From the NCBI GenBank assembly GCA_021613535.1, contig CP075492.1:11594001-11658000 (forward strand): DNA of 64,000 bases. Reading direction: 5' to 3'. The notes beneath the pieces are model-generated. The model did no database searches. It saw only the letters and a program-made list of their open reading frames with translations, and was not told the DNA's origin. A program made the position numbers and the translations under genes. The stretch's first letter is position 1. Each line of letters opens with the position of its first letter. Of the stretch, positions 10,922 to 23,922 are shown one piece after another. Origin of the DNA: Adineta vaga. Lineage: Eukaryota; Rotifera.

Positions 10922-13900
10922 TTATGCCATTGGATCGAGCAAACATGGACGACGAAATTCTTGACCACGTTCATGAATCCATTTATTTGCAACCCATTTG
11001 TTTCCAATTAGTACAGGACAAGCTAACAATAAAACAGAAATTCTCATCATTACAATAAACAGAAAGAAAAGGTATGCTTACCTGCATGACGAGTATTGTA
11101 GTCACCTGAAAAGTACAAAAGAAAAACGAATGATAAGTATATGAAATAGAAATATTAGTGTTCATCTAACCTTCGCCGGATGCATAGAGATTATACCAAA
11201 ATGCTGCGCTTCCTTTTTTCGGTTTTAAATGACCACCAACGACTGGAAAAACAGTTGCACCGCCCTGTTCAACATCACTCATCTAGAAAAATATCTTTTA
11301 TCAAAATACTAACTGATATATGTTGATCTTACATAAGTTAACCATGTAGCAATACGATTTCCTACGCACACGAAAAAAAAGAGAAACTTTATTTTGTAAC
11401 CTTTTCGAAAGAATATTAACCTACCAGCACCAAGACTGGAAAATGCATCTTTTTCAGATCTCTAAATTTCATTTATAATTATATAATACTAATTCATCCG
11501 TACGTAGACTTACTCGTGCAAAATCAAAATGTGGTTCATAATGACCACCAACACCATAATTTGCAATCTAATAGTACAAAAATATTAAAACGACATATCT
11601 TTGAAGAAGACGACATACTTGAAGATCTTCAGCTGTGATCATACTTAAATTTGTTACTGCTTCAATCAATCGTGAGAGACGAGCGATCACTGGTGAATCG
11701 TCATTTCTCAACCAAGCACTAAACATCAAGTTAGAATCAACAAAAAAATTCATCTTCAGAAGTCTTTCTCTATAGATAATACATGCAGGATACAAAATAC
11801 ACAACAAATACGAATAGAACAGAATGATTCGATATGGTGAAAAGCGATAAAGAGATGTCATGCGCTGATATTTGAAGTTTGGGTTTAGTACCTTTTGCTC
11901 ACTCGATAGCTGGCATATTCATTCTTTGCTGTTTTAGGATTTTGTATAACCGCTCTGCTTAGCTACAACCATAATAAGAGATAATTATCTTAGATTCAAT
12001 CTCTACCGGATAATACAAAGAAGAAAGAAAAAAACGTTTATTTCAAAGAAGATTGATGATCCCATAGGAATTCATTGATGTAATATGATCTATGCGAATG
12101 AATAATAATATAGAAATGTTCTATTAACAATCCATTTTCGAATCGAAGATAATGTATGACTATGAGCTTTGTCTTTTCTTTTTACATACATCCATACAAG
12201 AAATGATTTAATAAATCAGTAATCACATTCTATTCTATATACAACTAAAAAATCAAATCATCCCGAATAACACAATTGTGCAATTTACTACAAGTGTCAA
12301 CAATTAACTACAAAGACATCGAATATTTTAATACCTCTTACTGATTCGATAATCAGCTGGTTTAAAAGTATCAGTCGCAAAATCACGTACGACCGCTCGT
12401 TGTAACTGTAAAATGAAAATTAGATTTCAAATCATTCGTTTTCTTTTTATTTATTCATATTCCTTATTGAATCTATGCAATACGTACTTTTGGCGAAGCA
12501 AGTGATTTGATTTCTTCAATATCTGCGTGATTAACAACATCATGAAAGAGAAATATAGCTGGTTGATCTAATAATTGTTCTTCTTTGACTGGACGAAGAA
12601 TAAGCGACGGATGATTGTTATGTCGATAACGACAAAATAATTTAGCTTGTCGTTTTGGACTTAACTAGAAAATGAAAACAATTGCAATTAGAAACTATAC
12701 AAAAAGTATAATACTACTTGAGTTCCATTTTGTCGACAAAGTTGTTCATATACTTCACGTTCTTCTAAGAAATCATCTGGTCTCTCATTTTTTACTTTAT
12801 AATTTTTATCTGTTGGATTCATTGGAAGTAATTTTTGATTTGGAGTTTCATTTGTATCCATATCACCTTTACGTTGTTGTTTAGTTAATGTTCGATTTTT
12901 AATAACAGTTTCATAATAAACTTTATTATTATTTGCACGAACATGACTTGGAACTATAGAAACAAAATTTCTTCTATCGATTCGAACACTTTCATTGTCA
13001 TTCATACCTATTTTCAACATTTCTTCGGTAATAGCTAATGCATGCTCAACATTTCCTTGCTAGCAAAAAAAAGAGAACATTACATTTCATGAATAGTACA
13101 ACAGATCTACCTGTGATGTTGAAAAAGCTAAATGATCTAAAATATCGATTTTATTAATTGATGTTTTATTCTTTTCTTTATCTAAATGATCCAATGCTTC
13201 TTGCATCCACATTAAAGTGTGATAGAAATCACCGTTTGTATATGCAATACGTCCTAAATCATAACATTCCAACGCTAGAAAAGCAAAACAATTAAAAAGA
13301 TCAAATAAATGAATTTCACGAACCACTCAATTCTTTTGATTTGAATTTCACACTTATTTCACCATTAGCTAATTGACTCGTATTTAATTTATATGTATCT
13401 TGTAAACGTAATAAACCCGTCGCCGATCCTAATTTATTTTTCCAAATAAAAGAACTTATCACGATAAATTACAATTCAATATTTACCTGTATAATCTTCA
13501 AATGAAGGAAATATCATATTGTCACCTAAAGTTTTTGAATAGTCTACAAAGAAGACGCAATGATTTTGTTTTTCTACTAAAATTTACTCATACCAGCAGG
13601 TAATAATTCTTCAATGTTGTACCAATCTGCAGTTAGATGTTTGATGAATAAATATGAATTAACTGGATTTCCAAAATAATATTCTTCATTTCCCTGAGCT
13701 TGTCGAATTTCATCTTTAATTACATTAACAAATCTATACGAATTAGATGAATAGAAATAGACAAAAATCAAATTATTTGAATAATATTACTTTTCTATTT
13801 GATCTAAACGTTCATATTCTTGTTTTAAATATGTTTCTAACTTTTTTCCTAATGCTATTTCAGTTTTTAATAGGTGAGTTAAATGTGTCGTGGAAGTAAA

Positions 13901-13963
13901 CGATTCACTATGAATAAGAATTGTTTTAATAAAAACAAGAGAAAGAATACGTATGAGAAACAT
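10922..13963 (-). CDS. P4HA: Prolyl 4-hydroxylase alpha subunit (16 exons, two of them alternative)
   Basis: Hydroxylates Pro in collagen-type X-Pro-Gly in the ER, using Fe(II), 2-oxoglutarate and ascorbate, normally as a tetramer with PDI. Exons in transcript order: 13963-13791, 13733-13594, 13543-13487, 13428-13354, 13274-13111, 13059-12718, 12664-12488, then 12405-12335 or 11962-11892, then 11718-11619, 11567-11514, 11461-11425, 11361-11333, 11282-11171, 11105-11082, 11022-10922. One form gives 551 aa (human about 534). Seen: hydrophobic signal peptide from Met at 13963, N-terminal dimerisation region (FTSTTHLTHLLKTE), TPR-like peptide-binding domain (DLGRIAYTNGDFYHTLMWM), and a catalytic dioxygenase domain with His-x-Asp in YEPHFDFAR, the distal His in RHAACP and the 2-oxoglutarate Lys in GNKWVANKW. 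Both alternative exons are 71 nt, so using both would shift the frame. Confidence 0.9.
11892..11962 (-). other. P4HA: Mutually exclusive exon B of P4HA (71 nt)
   Basis: Encodes LSRAVIQNPKTAKN followed by EYASYRVSK. It has the same length and phase as exon A. The 372-nt intron between the two is much longer than the other introns of the gene, which leaves room for control of exon choice. Confidence 0.8.
12335..12405 (-). other. P4HA: Mutually exclusive exon A of P4HA (71 nt)
   Basis: Encodes LQRAVVRDFATDTF followed by KPADYRISK. It aligns without gaps to exon B (11892-11962) and occupies the same place in the catalytic domain. It is flanked by AG and GT and leaves 2 nt of phase, as exon B does. 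Confidence 0.8.
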
Positions 13964-14467
13964 GCGTTGGAGAAATCTAAAAGAAACAGCACTAACGATG
14001 TATATGTGTATGATTGAAAACGTCAGTACTAGTGGAAAATAAACCAAATGTCTGATTATATAAGAAAAAGATACAAGGGTGTGCTTCAAGTTCAATACAG
14101 TATCTGCCGGTGATGGTCGACCATTTTTTTCCGTTCTGCTCATCTAGAAACATTTATTAGTATAACGCCCTTTTCCTTCTTGTCTTGTTTGTTCTGATTC
14201 TGAGAATGGAGCAGACAGATTGTGTTTATAGAATGATCCATGATTCGATAGGAAAAGATGATATGTGCTGTGCAGTAGCTCAATATCATTTAATTGGAGA
14301 ATAAATAAACCAATCGAAATACATTCCTTGTCCTCGTTTGAAGTCAAATAATTAAATTCTTCGTCTCGTATTAAACTTATTTTTTTTTATATTTAAAAGT
14401 ACAATTTGATTATTAAAATAATCTAATACAAAGATACTTGCATCATATCAGTGCAACTACATAATCT

Positions 14468-14482
14468 AGAACATTCTCGAAC
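14468..14482 (+). promoter_or_regulatory. Heat-shock element upstream of polyubiquitin
   Basis: The sequence aGAAcaTTCtcGAAc holds three perfectly spaced alternating nGAAn units, the consensus HSF1 binding site. It sits about 150 nt upstream of the TATA box at 14629 and about 230 nt upstream of the start codon. Polyubiquitin genes are classic heat-shock genes, which supports function. Confidence 0.65.
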
Positions 14483-14628
14483 AGGTGATCAATAATGCTT
14501 GGTCATTGTTGCAGTGTGGTTTTCTCGTATTCTTTGTTTTTCTTTCCACACATACGTGTTGTCGTCGTCATCGGTATCTCGTAATTTCTCAACTATTACA
14601 GTCTGAATCATCGGCATACAACCAACAA

Positions 14629-14636
14629 TATATAAA
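14629..14636 (+). promoter_or_regulatory. TATA box of the polyubiquitin gene
   Basis: TATATAAA lies 76 nt upstream of the polyubiquitin ATG, which allows a start site near 14660 and a 5' UTR of about 50 nt. Confidence 0.5.
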
Positions 14637-14699
14637 GACATCGTTTTCTCACCCAACTTCATTCTTTTACTTACGTTATTCTCATTCATCATTTGCTAA

Positions 14700-16763
<2,064 letters not shown>

Positions 16764-18183
16764 ACGATCTTCATGGCGTTTAGAGAATTTAGCTGAAATG
16801 AATCTTTTCTCATTATCATTGTAATTATTTTTGAAATACATTATATTGCATTATGTCTATTCTATTTCTGATGTATTTTTATTGTCATTTAGTGCATTAT
16901 TTATCATGTCTTATGGGCGGATAAAAAAATAAAAAAACTAAGTGTTGATAAATCAAAATTTATTTGTTTTTCAAACAACAAAGAATACTGTTTTTAGTTT
17001 AATATAGTTTAGTAATGTATAAACTATTCGAAGATAAGTGTAATAGTCTAGGTACATATCGTCCATTAAACTAGAAGTATTTTGATTCATTTTAATATTT
17101 TTCGCTTAATATTTCTTGTAGTGTAACTTTAGTTTCCAAGCAATCGAAAACCAATTTATAGTTTCGTTCTCACGAGAGACGATTCCCAACAAGTACTTTT
17201 AACAGCTTATGTATGTCGATTTGTTCACTTACATATCAAATGAAGCTCGACTTTGCTAATTATGAATCTAGATACTAAACCTGAAATAAAATCAAAGTTT
17301 AAATTGACATCCACCTTGCCAGATGAAATTTAGCTACTAATATTTCATAATATTGTATTTTTAAATCGTTGTTAACGATGGTTACAAGCATTGACTGATT
17401 GTGAATATATAAAATAAAAGATTATGTATTTTCTAAGAATCGACTTTTTACCACTATTCTGTGTATATCTTGTCGTTTTTATTTTTCATTACCGATCGGT
17501 AGGAAGTCGTGATTAGTTCTGCAGAAATTTTCACATTATCATCTGAAAATATCGCTTGCTGGTTAACTCTCTATTTTCACTGAAATAAACATTATATATT
17601 CAAGAAAATACCATTCATCTGACAAATGTATTTTCATCAGATCTCTCGTTTACACAGGTTAATGAGAAAAATCTTCTTTCACTCATTCGGAGCACTATTC
17701 AACAAACATAAGGCTAGAAGTGAGTTAATATCAAACATTTTAAATACATGAAATATATGGATACATCATCATTCAAAAGAAAACAATAGAGTAGAATATT
17801 TCTTTGCATGAACAAATGCAATACTTATAATTTAAGTTTTATTTTTCTCAATTCTTGAATAGCGTATATACAAATTTTTGATAAAGAACGATACATGTGA
17901 TAGATGTATAGAGAAACATTTCAACGGAATTACGTCAAACAGTTTTACTTCCGATCTGACACAACTAATCGATAAATAGTGTAACAGTATGATCATTTTA
18001 GACGATAGATAGGTCTTTTTATTTGATAAAAAAAAATTCGATAAAACCAACAAAATTTCTTTTAAGCAACTTTGTGCTGATGTTTTATATTTATTTTCAT
18101 AATTCATACATTGCGCACACACACAAAACAACATGTCATGAGATTTTACTGTCATGATACGACACATCGTTCGTCACATAAAA
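16764..18183. other. Intergenic region 3' of polyubiquitin
   Basis: About 1.4 kb of AT-rich sequence with the polyubiquitin 3' UTR at its left end. A 111-codon minus-strand frame at 17832-18167 is rich in Cys, Phe and Leu in a way typical of AT-rich noise; I do not call it. Confidence 0.45.
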
Positions 18184-18351
18184 TCATGCAGCGTTATAAC
18201 GATAATGATTTAATGGTCGACGTTGCTGTTGCTGCACATTTGCAATCGGTCTTTCTACTGGACGTTGTCTTGATGATATGACTGTTGGTGCCATCATTCG
18301 CATCATTGCAACTGGTTTTGGATTTGGTGGACTAGCCATTTTTTGTCCCAT
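18184..18351 (-). CDS. Small Met/Pro/Gln-rich ORF, 55 aa, unknown function
   Basis: Begins MGQKMASPPNPKPVAMM and ends RRPLNHYRYNAA. No signal peptide, membrane segment or Cys. Its codon choice (CCA, CGT/CGA, AAT) resembles neighbouring real genes, and the composition is unlike random AT-rich translation. It could also be a terminal exon of a longer gene. Function unknown. Confidence 0.4.
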   Translation of the reverse strand: MGQKMASPPNPKPVAMMRMMAPTVISSRQRPVERPIANVQQQQRRPLNHYRYNAA

Positions 18352-19260
18352 AGTACACTAGTTTGTTTTCTGACGTCAGTAGTATATTTTCGAAAAGTGT
18401 GCAACTAAGTCTACATGTACATGTTTATCACGCTTATATAGTTTCTATCATCATATGCGTCGATTTATTACAGGTAAAATATGTCAAGCGTATCAACAAA
18501 AATATTGCTCTCGCAAAAGTGAAACAAGACTAAAGTATGATGATTTTACCTGCGGAGGAAAAAAAACAACACAACAAAAAATATTTCGAACCAGCAAAAA
18601 TTCGATAATTGAATTGAGATAACATAATAAAATGCAGTTATTCTTCCCAAGACAACTTTCAATTAATGTGTTTGCTTTATGAACTATTTACACGGGTCAA
18701 CTAATTAGTTCTAATATACAGGTAAGTTTACTTTTCGAAAGAAGATTATTCGATCGCAACGTTCGTTATCATGTGAAAAAGTATACAAATAGTTTTTTGA
18801 TTAAACATCCAATGTTATAGAAGAAATTTTGATTAGATTGTTGATTAATAGCACCAATCAGTTCGATCGTAATTGATAATGTACGGAGTTCCTTTACCTG
18901 GATGATGAAATGAATATTTTACGTCGTATAAACTTTATTGCGTGATCGATGAAGAAAGTGAGAGTATAGTATAATTAGTCGTTCGTAGACAACATGATTA
19001 TAAGAATTCTAGGTAGTAGTTGAAGAAATAGATATCAGATGATTTTTTACTCATGCTATTAGTAATATTACTTCCATCTTGTTTTCTTAAAATAACCAGT
19101 AATTATATAGAATATTTCTAGTCAAATAAAACATATAAAAACTTGTTTTCTTTATCGAAAAATGTTCTTTTCCGATCAATATATACAAATAGATATGTTT
19201 ATATAGCATTTCACACTGGAAAAAAACATACACGTGCAATATTAAACAGAAAGTAAAGAT
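18352..19260. other. Intergenic region upstream of the small ORF
   Basis: AT-rich with no open frame of note and no recognisable RNA gene. It should contain the 3' UTR of the SMN-like gene at its right end. Confidence 0.4.
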
Positions 19261-19659
19261 TTATGTATTTTTCTTTTGATTCTTTGCAGCAAGTTGTCCA
19301 GCATGATAGCCAGCCATATACCATGACGTTAACATTGAATGAAAAGCATCCTGTTCATTCTTTGGTGGAGTAATCATGTTTAACGGTATTGGAGTTGGTA
19401 ATGATTCTGCCGATGTTGCTACTGTTGATAATGGTGATGGCGATGACGTTGTAATATCGACTTTTTTCGTCTTTTGTTTGTGATTCGATTGAAGATTTTT
19501 CGTTTTTGAGATGTCCTTCTTGGCTTTTGGTGTGTTACGAAGACGATTTTGAATTTGTCGATGAGCACGATCATATGCACGAATTAATTCAGTATCATCC
19601 CATATTTCCTCATGATTATCTGATGAACGATCAAATAATGTTTCACCAACGTTTGACAT
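19261..19659 (-). CDS. SMN1: Survival motor neuron (SMN)-like protein without a Tudor domain
   Basis: Single-exon 132-aa frame. SMN oligomers with Gemins assemble Sm rings on spliceosomal snRNAs. Residues about 17-37 (EEIWDDTELIRAYDRAHRQI) match the Gemin2-binding helix of SMN. Residues about 108-126 (SMLTSWYMAGYHAGQLAA) match the C-terminal YG box that drives oligomerisation. Between them lie only a Lys-rich stretch and a Ser/Pro/Thr linker. The Tudor domain that binds dimethyl-arginine tails of Sm proteins, present in human SMN (294 aa), is absent. Fission yeast Smn1 likewise lacks it. The start is the first Met of the frame, just before the acidic Gemin2-binding region. Confidence 0.85.
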   Translation of the reverse strand: MSNVGETLFDRSSDNHEEIWDDTELIRAYDRAHRQIQNRLRNTPKAKKDISKTKNLQSNHKQKTKKVDITTSSPSPLSTVATSAESLPTPIPLNMITPPKNEQDAFHSMLTSWYMAGYHAGQLAAKNQKKNT

Positions 19660-19951
19660 CGATATATTAAGAAATTTTTACTATTGCTTTACTTTCATCA
19701 TCTGATCCTTCTAAATACATCACATCTGATCACAACCAATCGAAAGAAACCAATGAAAAGTGACATCTGTTCGATATGTAAATCGTTTTAGGAACAGAAA
19801 TTCAAAAAGTGCTGAATGAAGTCCATCTTATACTTATACGATAATTGATTGAATGAGGGGTAAATCAAAGAAATCAAAATGAGATGTGGAGCAATTTTTA
19901 TTTAAGAGAAAAAAAACTCACAGAGTTTCATACATGTAATATTATATTGTT

Positions 19952-20227
19952 TTAACGAAAAGAGAATCCAAAACAAGCACCACAAACATACCATGATCCA
20001 CATGATTTTTCACAACAAAAATTTTTACATTTTGTGTCGAATTCACAACGATAATTGAGACATGTCATTACTAATGCATAGCATTTTGTTTTAGTCATAG
20101 TACAAACTGATCTGGCCGACAGTTCACTAACAAATGTTGTATTATTATTCACTGGTATTGAAGAAACATTACTTAAGAAGATCACAACAGCAATGAGTAA
20201 GCAAAGTATAATTTTTATTGAATTCAT
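19952..20227 (-). CDS. Secreted 10-cysteine small peptide, unknown family
   Basis: 91 aa. Residues 1 to about 24 form a clear signal peptide (IKIILCLLIAVVIFL core), followed by a short polar stretch. The mature part carries ten Cys, spaced C-x6-C-x6-C-x4-C-x5-C-x2-CC-x3-C-x5-C-x2-C, enough for five disulfides. The pattern fits the broad class of secreted cysteine-rich peptides (defence, toxin-like or signalling), but I cannot match a named family and assign no activity. A strong TATA box lies just upstream. Confidence 0.7.
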   Translation of the reverse strand: MNSIKIILCLLIAVVIFLSNVSSIPVNNNTTFVSELSARSVCTMTKTKCYALVMTCLNYRCEFDTKCKNFCCEKSCGSWYVCGACFGFSFR

Positions 20228-20272
20228 TATTAATAGGTTTATCTATATAGTTCCATATTGAAATTCCATTCG

Positions 20273-20280
20273 TATTTATA
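20273..20280 (-). promoter_or_regulatory. TATA box of the cysteine-rich peptide gene
   Basis: TATAAATA on the minus strand, 46 nt before the start codon at 20227. This spacing fits a start site about 30 nt downstream and a very short 5' UTR. Confidence 0.6.
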
Positions 20281-21623
20281 CTCGATGAATGCGTAATAAA
20301 TCTATATACGCATGACTTCATTCTCTCGATCGTAATATATCTCACGAAGATTTCGATAGATCATAATTACGTTATGTGATGTCATGTATTGACGTATGTA
20401 CATACATATCTAAAAATAGTATTTGTATCAATATTAGTTAAATGTACTATATGTCTAGTAACTATGAAAACATGTTCTGATCTATTTTTCTTATTCTGAA
20501 ATGATTTTAACTGCAAAATATCGTTCAAACATTTGTTCTTTTATTCGACATAATTAAAAATCCATATCATTATAGTTCATGGTTTCATATGTAGTATATC
20601 AATCCAATTCTCATTTGTATTTTTTTTGCATCTCATCAATCGACAATTATTTTCTTCTGAGTATTACATACTTAATTCAACATCGATCCTAATTATCATA
20701 ACCATTGCATCTTCACAATGTCTATCTCCAATATATGTATATATATATACATTTTTGTTAGTTACTAATGGCATCTCAGATAAATATTCATTTGTTCATG
20801 TGATATAATCAATGTTGATGACAAGCTATGATTTGATTAACACTATGATCAACGATTGCTTGTGATAGCTCTGATTGAATAAGCACAAGAAAAGAGATTT
20901 GTTTTGTTAAGAGCAAGAAAGAATGTATTTCTCAATGGAATTCTTATCGCAACTTTTTTTTATCAGAGTTTAATATTCTATACTTTAGGAATAGGAACAG
21001 ACATGTTTCATTGAAGAATATTTCGTGTAAAATTCACAAGAGAAATTATTCGAATTGTCTGATTAATTACTTATTCCTTTTGTGAAGTTAATCTCTTCAT
21101 TTTTTTTTGTTACCAGTAAAGATGATAGAGGAAAAACCTTTACGGAAAGAATTAACAGATATTTCTCTCGAACTATGGTTTAAACAATTGAATCAATCGA
21201 TTGCATAAGTAAAATAAATGAGATCATTGTCTTCCAGACGAACATCATCTTAGAACAAAAAAAAAGGGAAAGAAGCAATTAGCATATCGAACTACTTCAA
21301 CTATTACGCTAGTACTTGACCTTCCTTAACATACATTGTTCGCATCTTTTTTTTTTGTTACTATAATAAAAAGATAGACATACATTGTTCAACGAGACAC
21401 TATATACCACATCGGTCATATAAATCTTTTCTTTTTCCTGTTCTTTTCCTTCTTTGATGAATTATTAAATGTCTAGAAGAACAACAACTCAGTAAATGGA
21501 ATACATTATGTATTACACTCAGCTGTATTCATCGAGACATTTGTTCTTATTTACCTATATATACAAGTGTTTCTTTAGACGTTTTTTGTCACATTTACAT
21601 TGAAATTAAAATTGAATACATCA
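20281..21623. other. Intergenic region
   Basis: AT-rich with a short (ta)n run near 20735. No supported gene. The right end should contain the promoter of the SH2 adaptor gene; tatatataca near 21557 is a weak TATA candidate. Confidence 0.4.
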
Positions 21624-22852
21624 ATGAGTCCAACGATGGAATCAGCATTTCAATCATCTTCGGTTCCCGAAGAATCCTATTGTGCACCATGGGATTTGAA
21701 AGCTGAAGAAGAAAAACTAAGACTTCTCAATCAGCAACATCATCTATCATCGCTCAATGTCATATCGAAAACTTCACATTCTCCACTTCATTCTGTTACT
21801 ACGAACAAACAATCATCGTTACTTTCATTTCATCGAACTTCATCCGTACGTGCATCATCTAAAATACAATCTGAACTTCCTCCATTACCATCACGTGATT
21901 TGATCGCAACTTATCAATCAAAAACGAATTTAAATATCAATAATTTCGATTCATCATTGAAAAAAATCGCCAATTGTCTCAATTCACATACGATTCGAAC
22001 TGATACAACAACTTCCCGAAGTTTCCTATTCAAAACAACATCACCGAAGAAAACAATGACTAAATATGATAATAAATCAATACCATTTGAAGTCAGTATT
22101 TCTTTTCTCGAATAGATAACAATTATTCTCTCGAATATTATCTAGACAGCTTTATTTCGTCTTAAATGTCTCAGTTCATCAATTCATAATAGTTCTCTAC
22201 CTAAAACATCACCATCATATGAACAACCCTGGGATGATTTACATACATCGTATCTTCATAATCGACATGGAAGATCATTACAAAAGCTTCCAAATACAGA
22301 AGAAATACCGACATTTTCTACGAGTTCATCTTATCGACAAGCAGATGATTTAGCAACAATGCCCATTGATAGATATTTGTAATTATAGATAGAATTTTTA
22401 CAGAAACAAAAAAAATAGTTCCTTGTTCATTATATATCTATTTAGTTGGTATCACTATGGTATGTCTCGACGTCAAGCAGAAAATATATTAGAATCTCGA
22501 CCAATGGGTAGTTTTCTTGTACGTCAAAGTGAAAGTGGAAATCCAACTGATTATTCACTTTCCATAAAGTAAAAGAAAAATCATTTGCTATGTTTTCAGC
22601 AATATTGTTTATCTATTCGCTTTTTGTTATAGAACAATGGCAGGTTGTATGCATATGCGTATCTGCTATTGTAATGGTTTCTATATTCTTGGTGAATGTT
22701 CTCGACCATTTTCAAGTGTTGCATATATGATTAAATATTTCACTCAAATATCTGTTCCTATTCATGGTGCTCCACATATAAAACTAGGTGCACCGGTCTT
22801 ACGATACGAGTTATTATCATCATCATTAATATCGAATGAAGAACTCTTGTGA
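21624..22852 (+). CDS. SHB/SHD/SHE/SHF-family SH2 adaptor (4 exons)
   Basis: Exons by phase: 21624-22091, 22146-22378, 22446-22568, 22633-22852, 347 aa. The N-terminal two thirds is Ser-rich and disordered and carries two Tyr motifs of YxxPWD type (YCAPWD, YEQPWD), as this family has for phosphotyrosine docking. The C-terminal SH2 domain starts WYHYGMSRRQAE, has the phosphotyrosine-binding Arg in GSFLVRQSES, and continues with CMHMRICYCNGFYILGE, PFSSVAYMIKYF and PIHGAPHIKLGAPV, which match SHB-type SH2 domains closely. Role: adaptor downstream of tyrosine kinases in the cytoplasm. Which of the four vertebrate paralogues it corresponds to cannot be said. The start at 21624 is the first in-frame ATG. 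Confidence 0.82.
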
Positions 22853-23092
22853 TTTGCTTTTCTTTTTCAATACTATTTCTAAAATCTAGCTCAGTATTCA
22901 TATTCAATACAAATAAAATAGTTTTTCTATGAACAGGAAATAGAATTTCATGTCAGGCAATAGAAACTTTTATCGATAATTAACGACATATTTGTTAGAA
23001 ACCTCCTTGTGTTGCTTGACAATCACTTAATGATAAATATAAACACTAGGTTTCATTCATTTTTCTCTATTTATAATCGAATAAGAATAACC

Positions 23093-23500
23093 ATGTCAAG
23101 TAACTATACAGCTGGTCAATTTGAACAAACATTTGTACCAAAACGTTTACAAATGTATCAAATACCACGTAAACCTCAGCCAGGCATAGTTAGTACATAT
23201 TAGAATCAATTGATTATTACATCAATCTTGTTTGGTTTCTCCTAGTATGCTCAAGGATTGACATCAATTGATTCTACTAGTTTTCTTACTAATGATCATG
23301 GACATTTATTACCTGGAGTAGAAAAATCCAAACGATCATCATTTGGAGAATTCTTAGGTACATGGGATTTACCAAAAAGAATTCCTGTTCCTTATCATAT
23401 AGATCCAATGGGACGAACGAAAAAGAATTATAAATTACTCTGTACACAACGTGCTCAAATTATGGAAGAAATGAAGAGAGCACGAATTTATAAAGTATAA
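23093..23500 (+). CDS. CFAP126: Flattop (CFAP126), ciliary protein, 2 exons
   Basis: Exons 23093-23188 and 23246-23500, 116 aa. The N-terminus MSSNYTAGQFEQTF, the block TNDHGHLLPGVEKSK and the block GEFLGTWDLPKRIP match the conserved N-terminal part of Flattop, a protein of motile cilia involved in basal-body positioning and axonemal microtubule doublets. The vertebrate protein is longer because of a variable tail. It lies 240 nt downstream of the SH2 adaptor on the same strand, too far and too unrelated to argue for an operon. Its presence implies motile cilia. Confidence 0.85.
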
Positions 23501-23922
23501 ACTCTAATTTAATTGTTTTTCAAAATACTAGAATTATTATGTATTTTAGAAGGAAAAATCTTCATAATTATTTTATCTTTCATATCTTCGACGTATTGAA
23601 TTGGACTATGATTTGTTGTCTATATTTTTATTTTTCGTTTAAAATTGCGATGATTGATGATTAAATAAACGAATCTAAGACTTCATTCATGAACGACATC
23701 TATCGAACTCCTCCTTCGCGCTGGTTTTATTTGTATCATATACACACCAATTAAATGTAATGATTTCAATAGTAAATTGTTGTTGTTCTATTCTATCAGT
23801 AAAGTAAAATGAATTTCGTAATAGAATAGAATCAAACTAACATCATCGATCGATATTTCTGCTAATATTTATATAAAACTCAAATTTATTCGATTATTTT
23901 AGACGATTAAAAAGTATCGAAC
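23501..23922. other. Intergenic region
   Basis: Contains the Flattop 3' UTR, with an AATAAA near 23665, and the promoter of the next gene. No other feature seen. Confidence 0.4.

Noticed and set aside
17832-18167. 111-codon minus-strand frame
   Set aside because: Low-complexity AT-driven composition, no domain, and no splice context.
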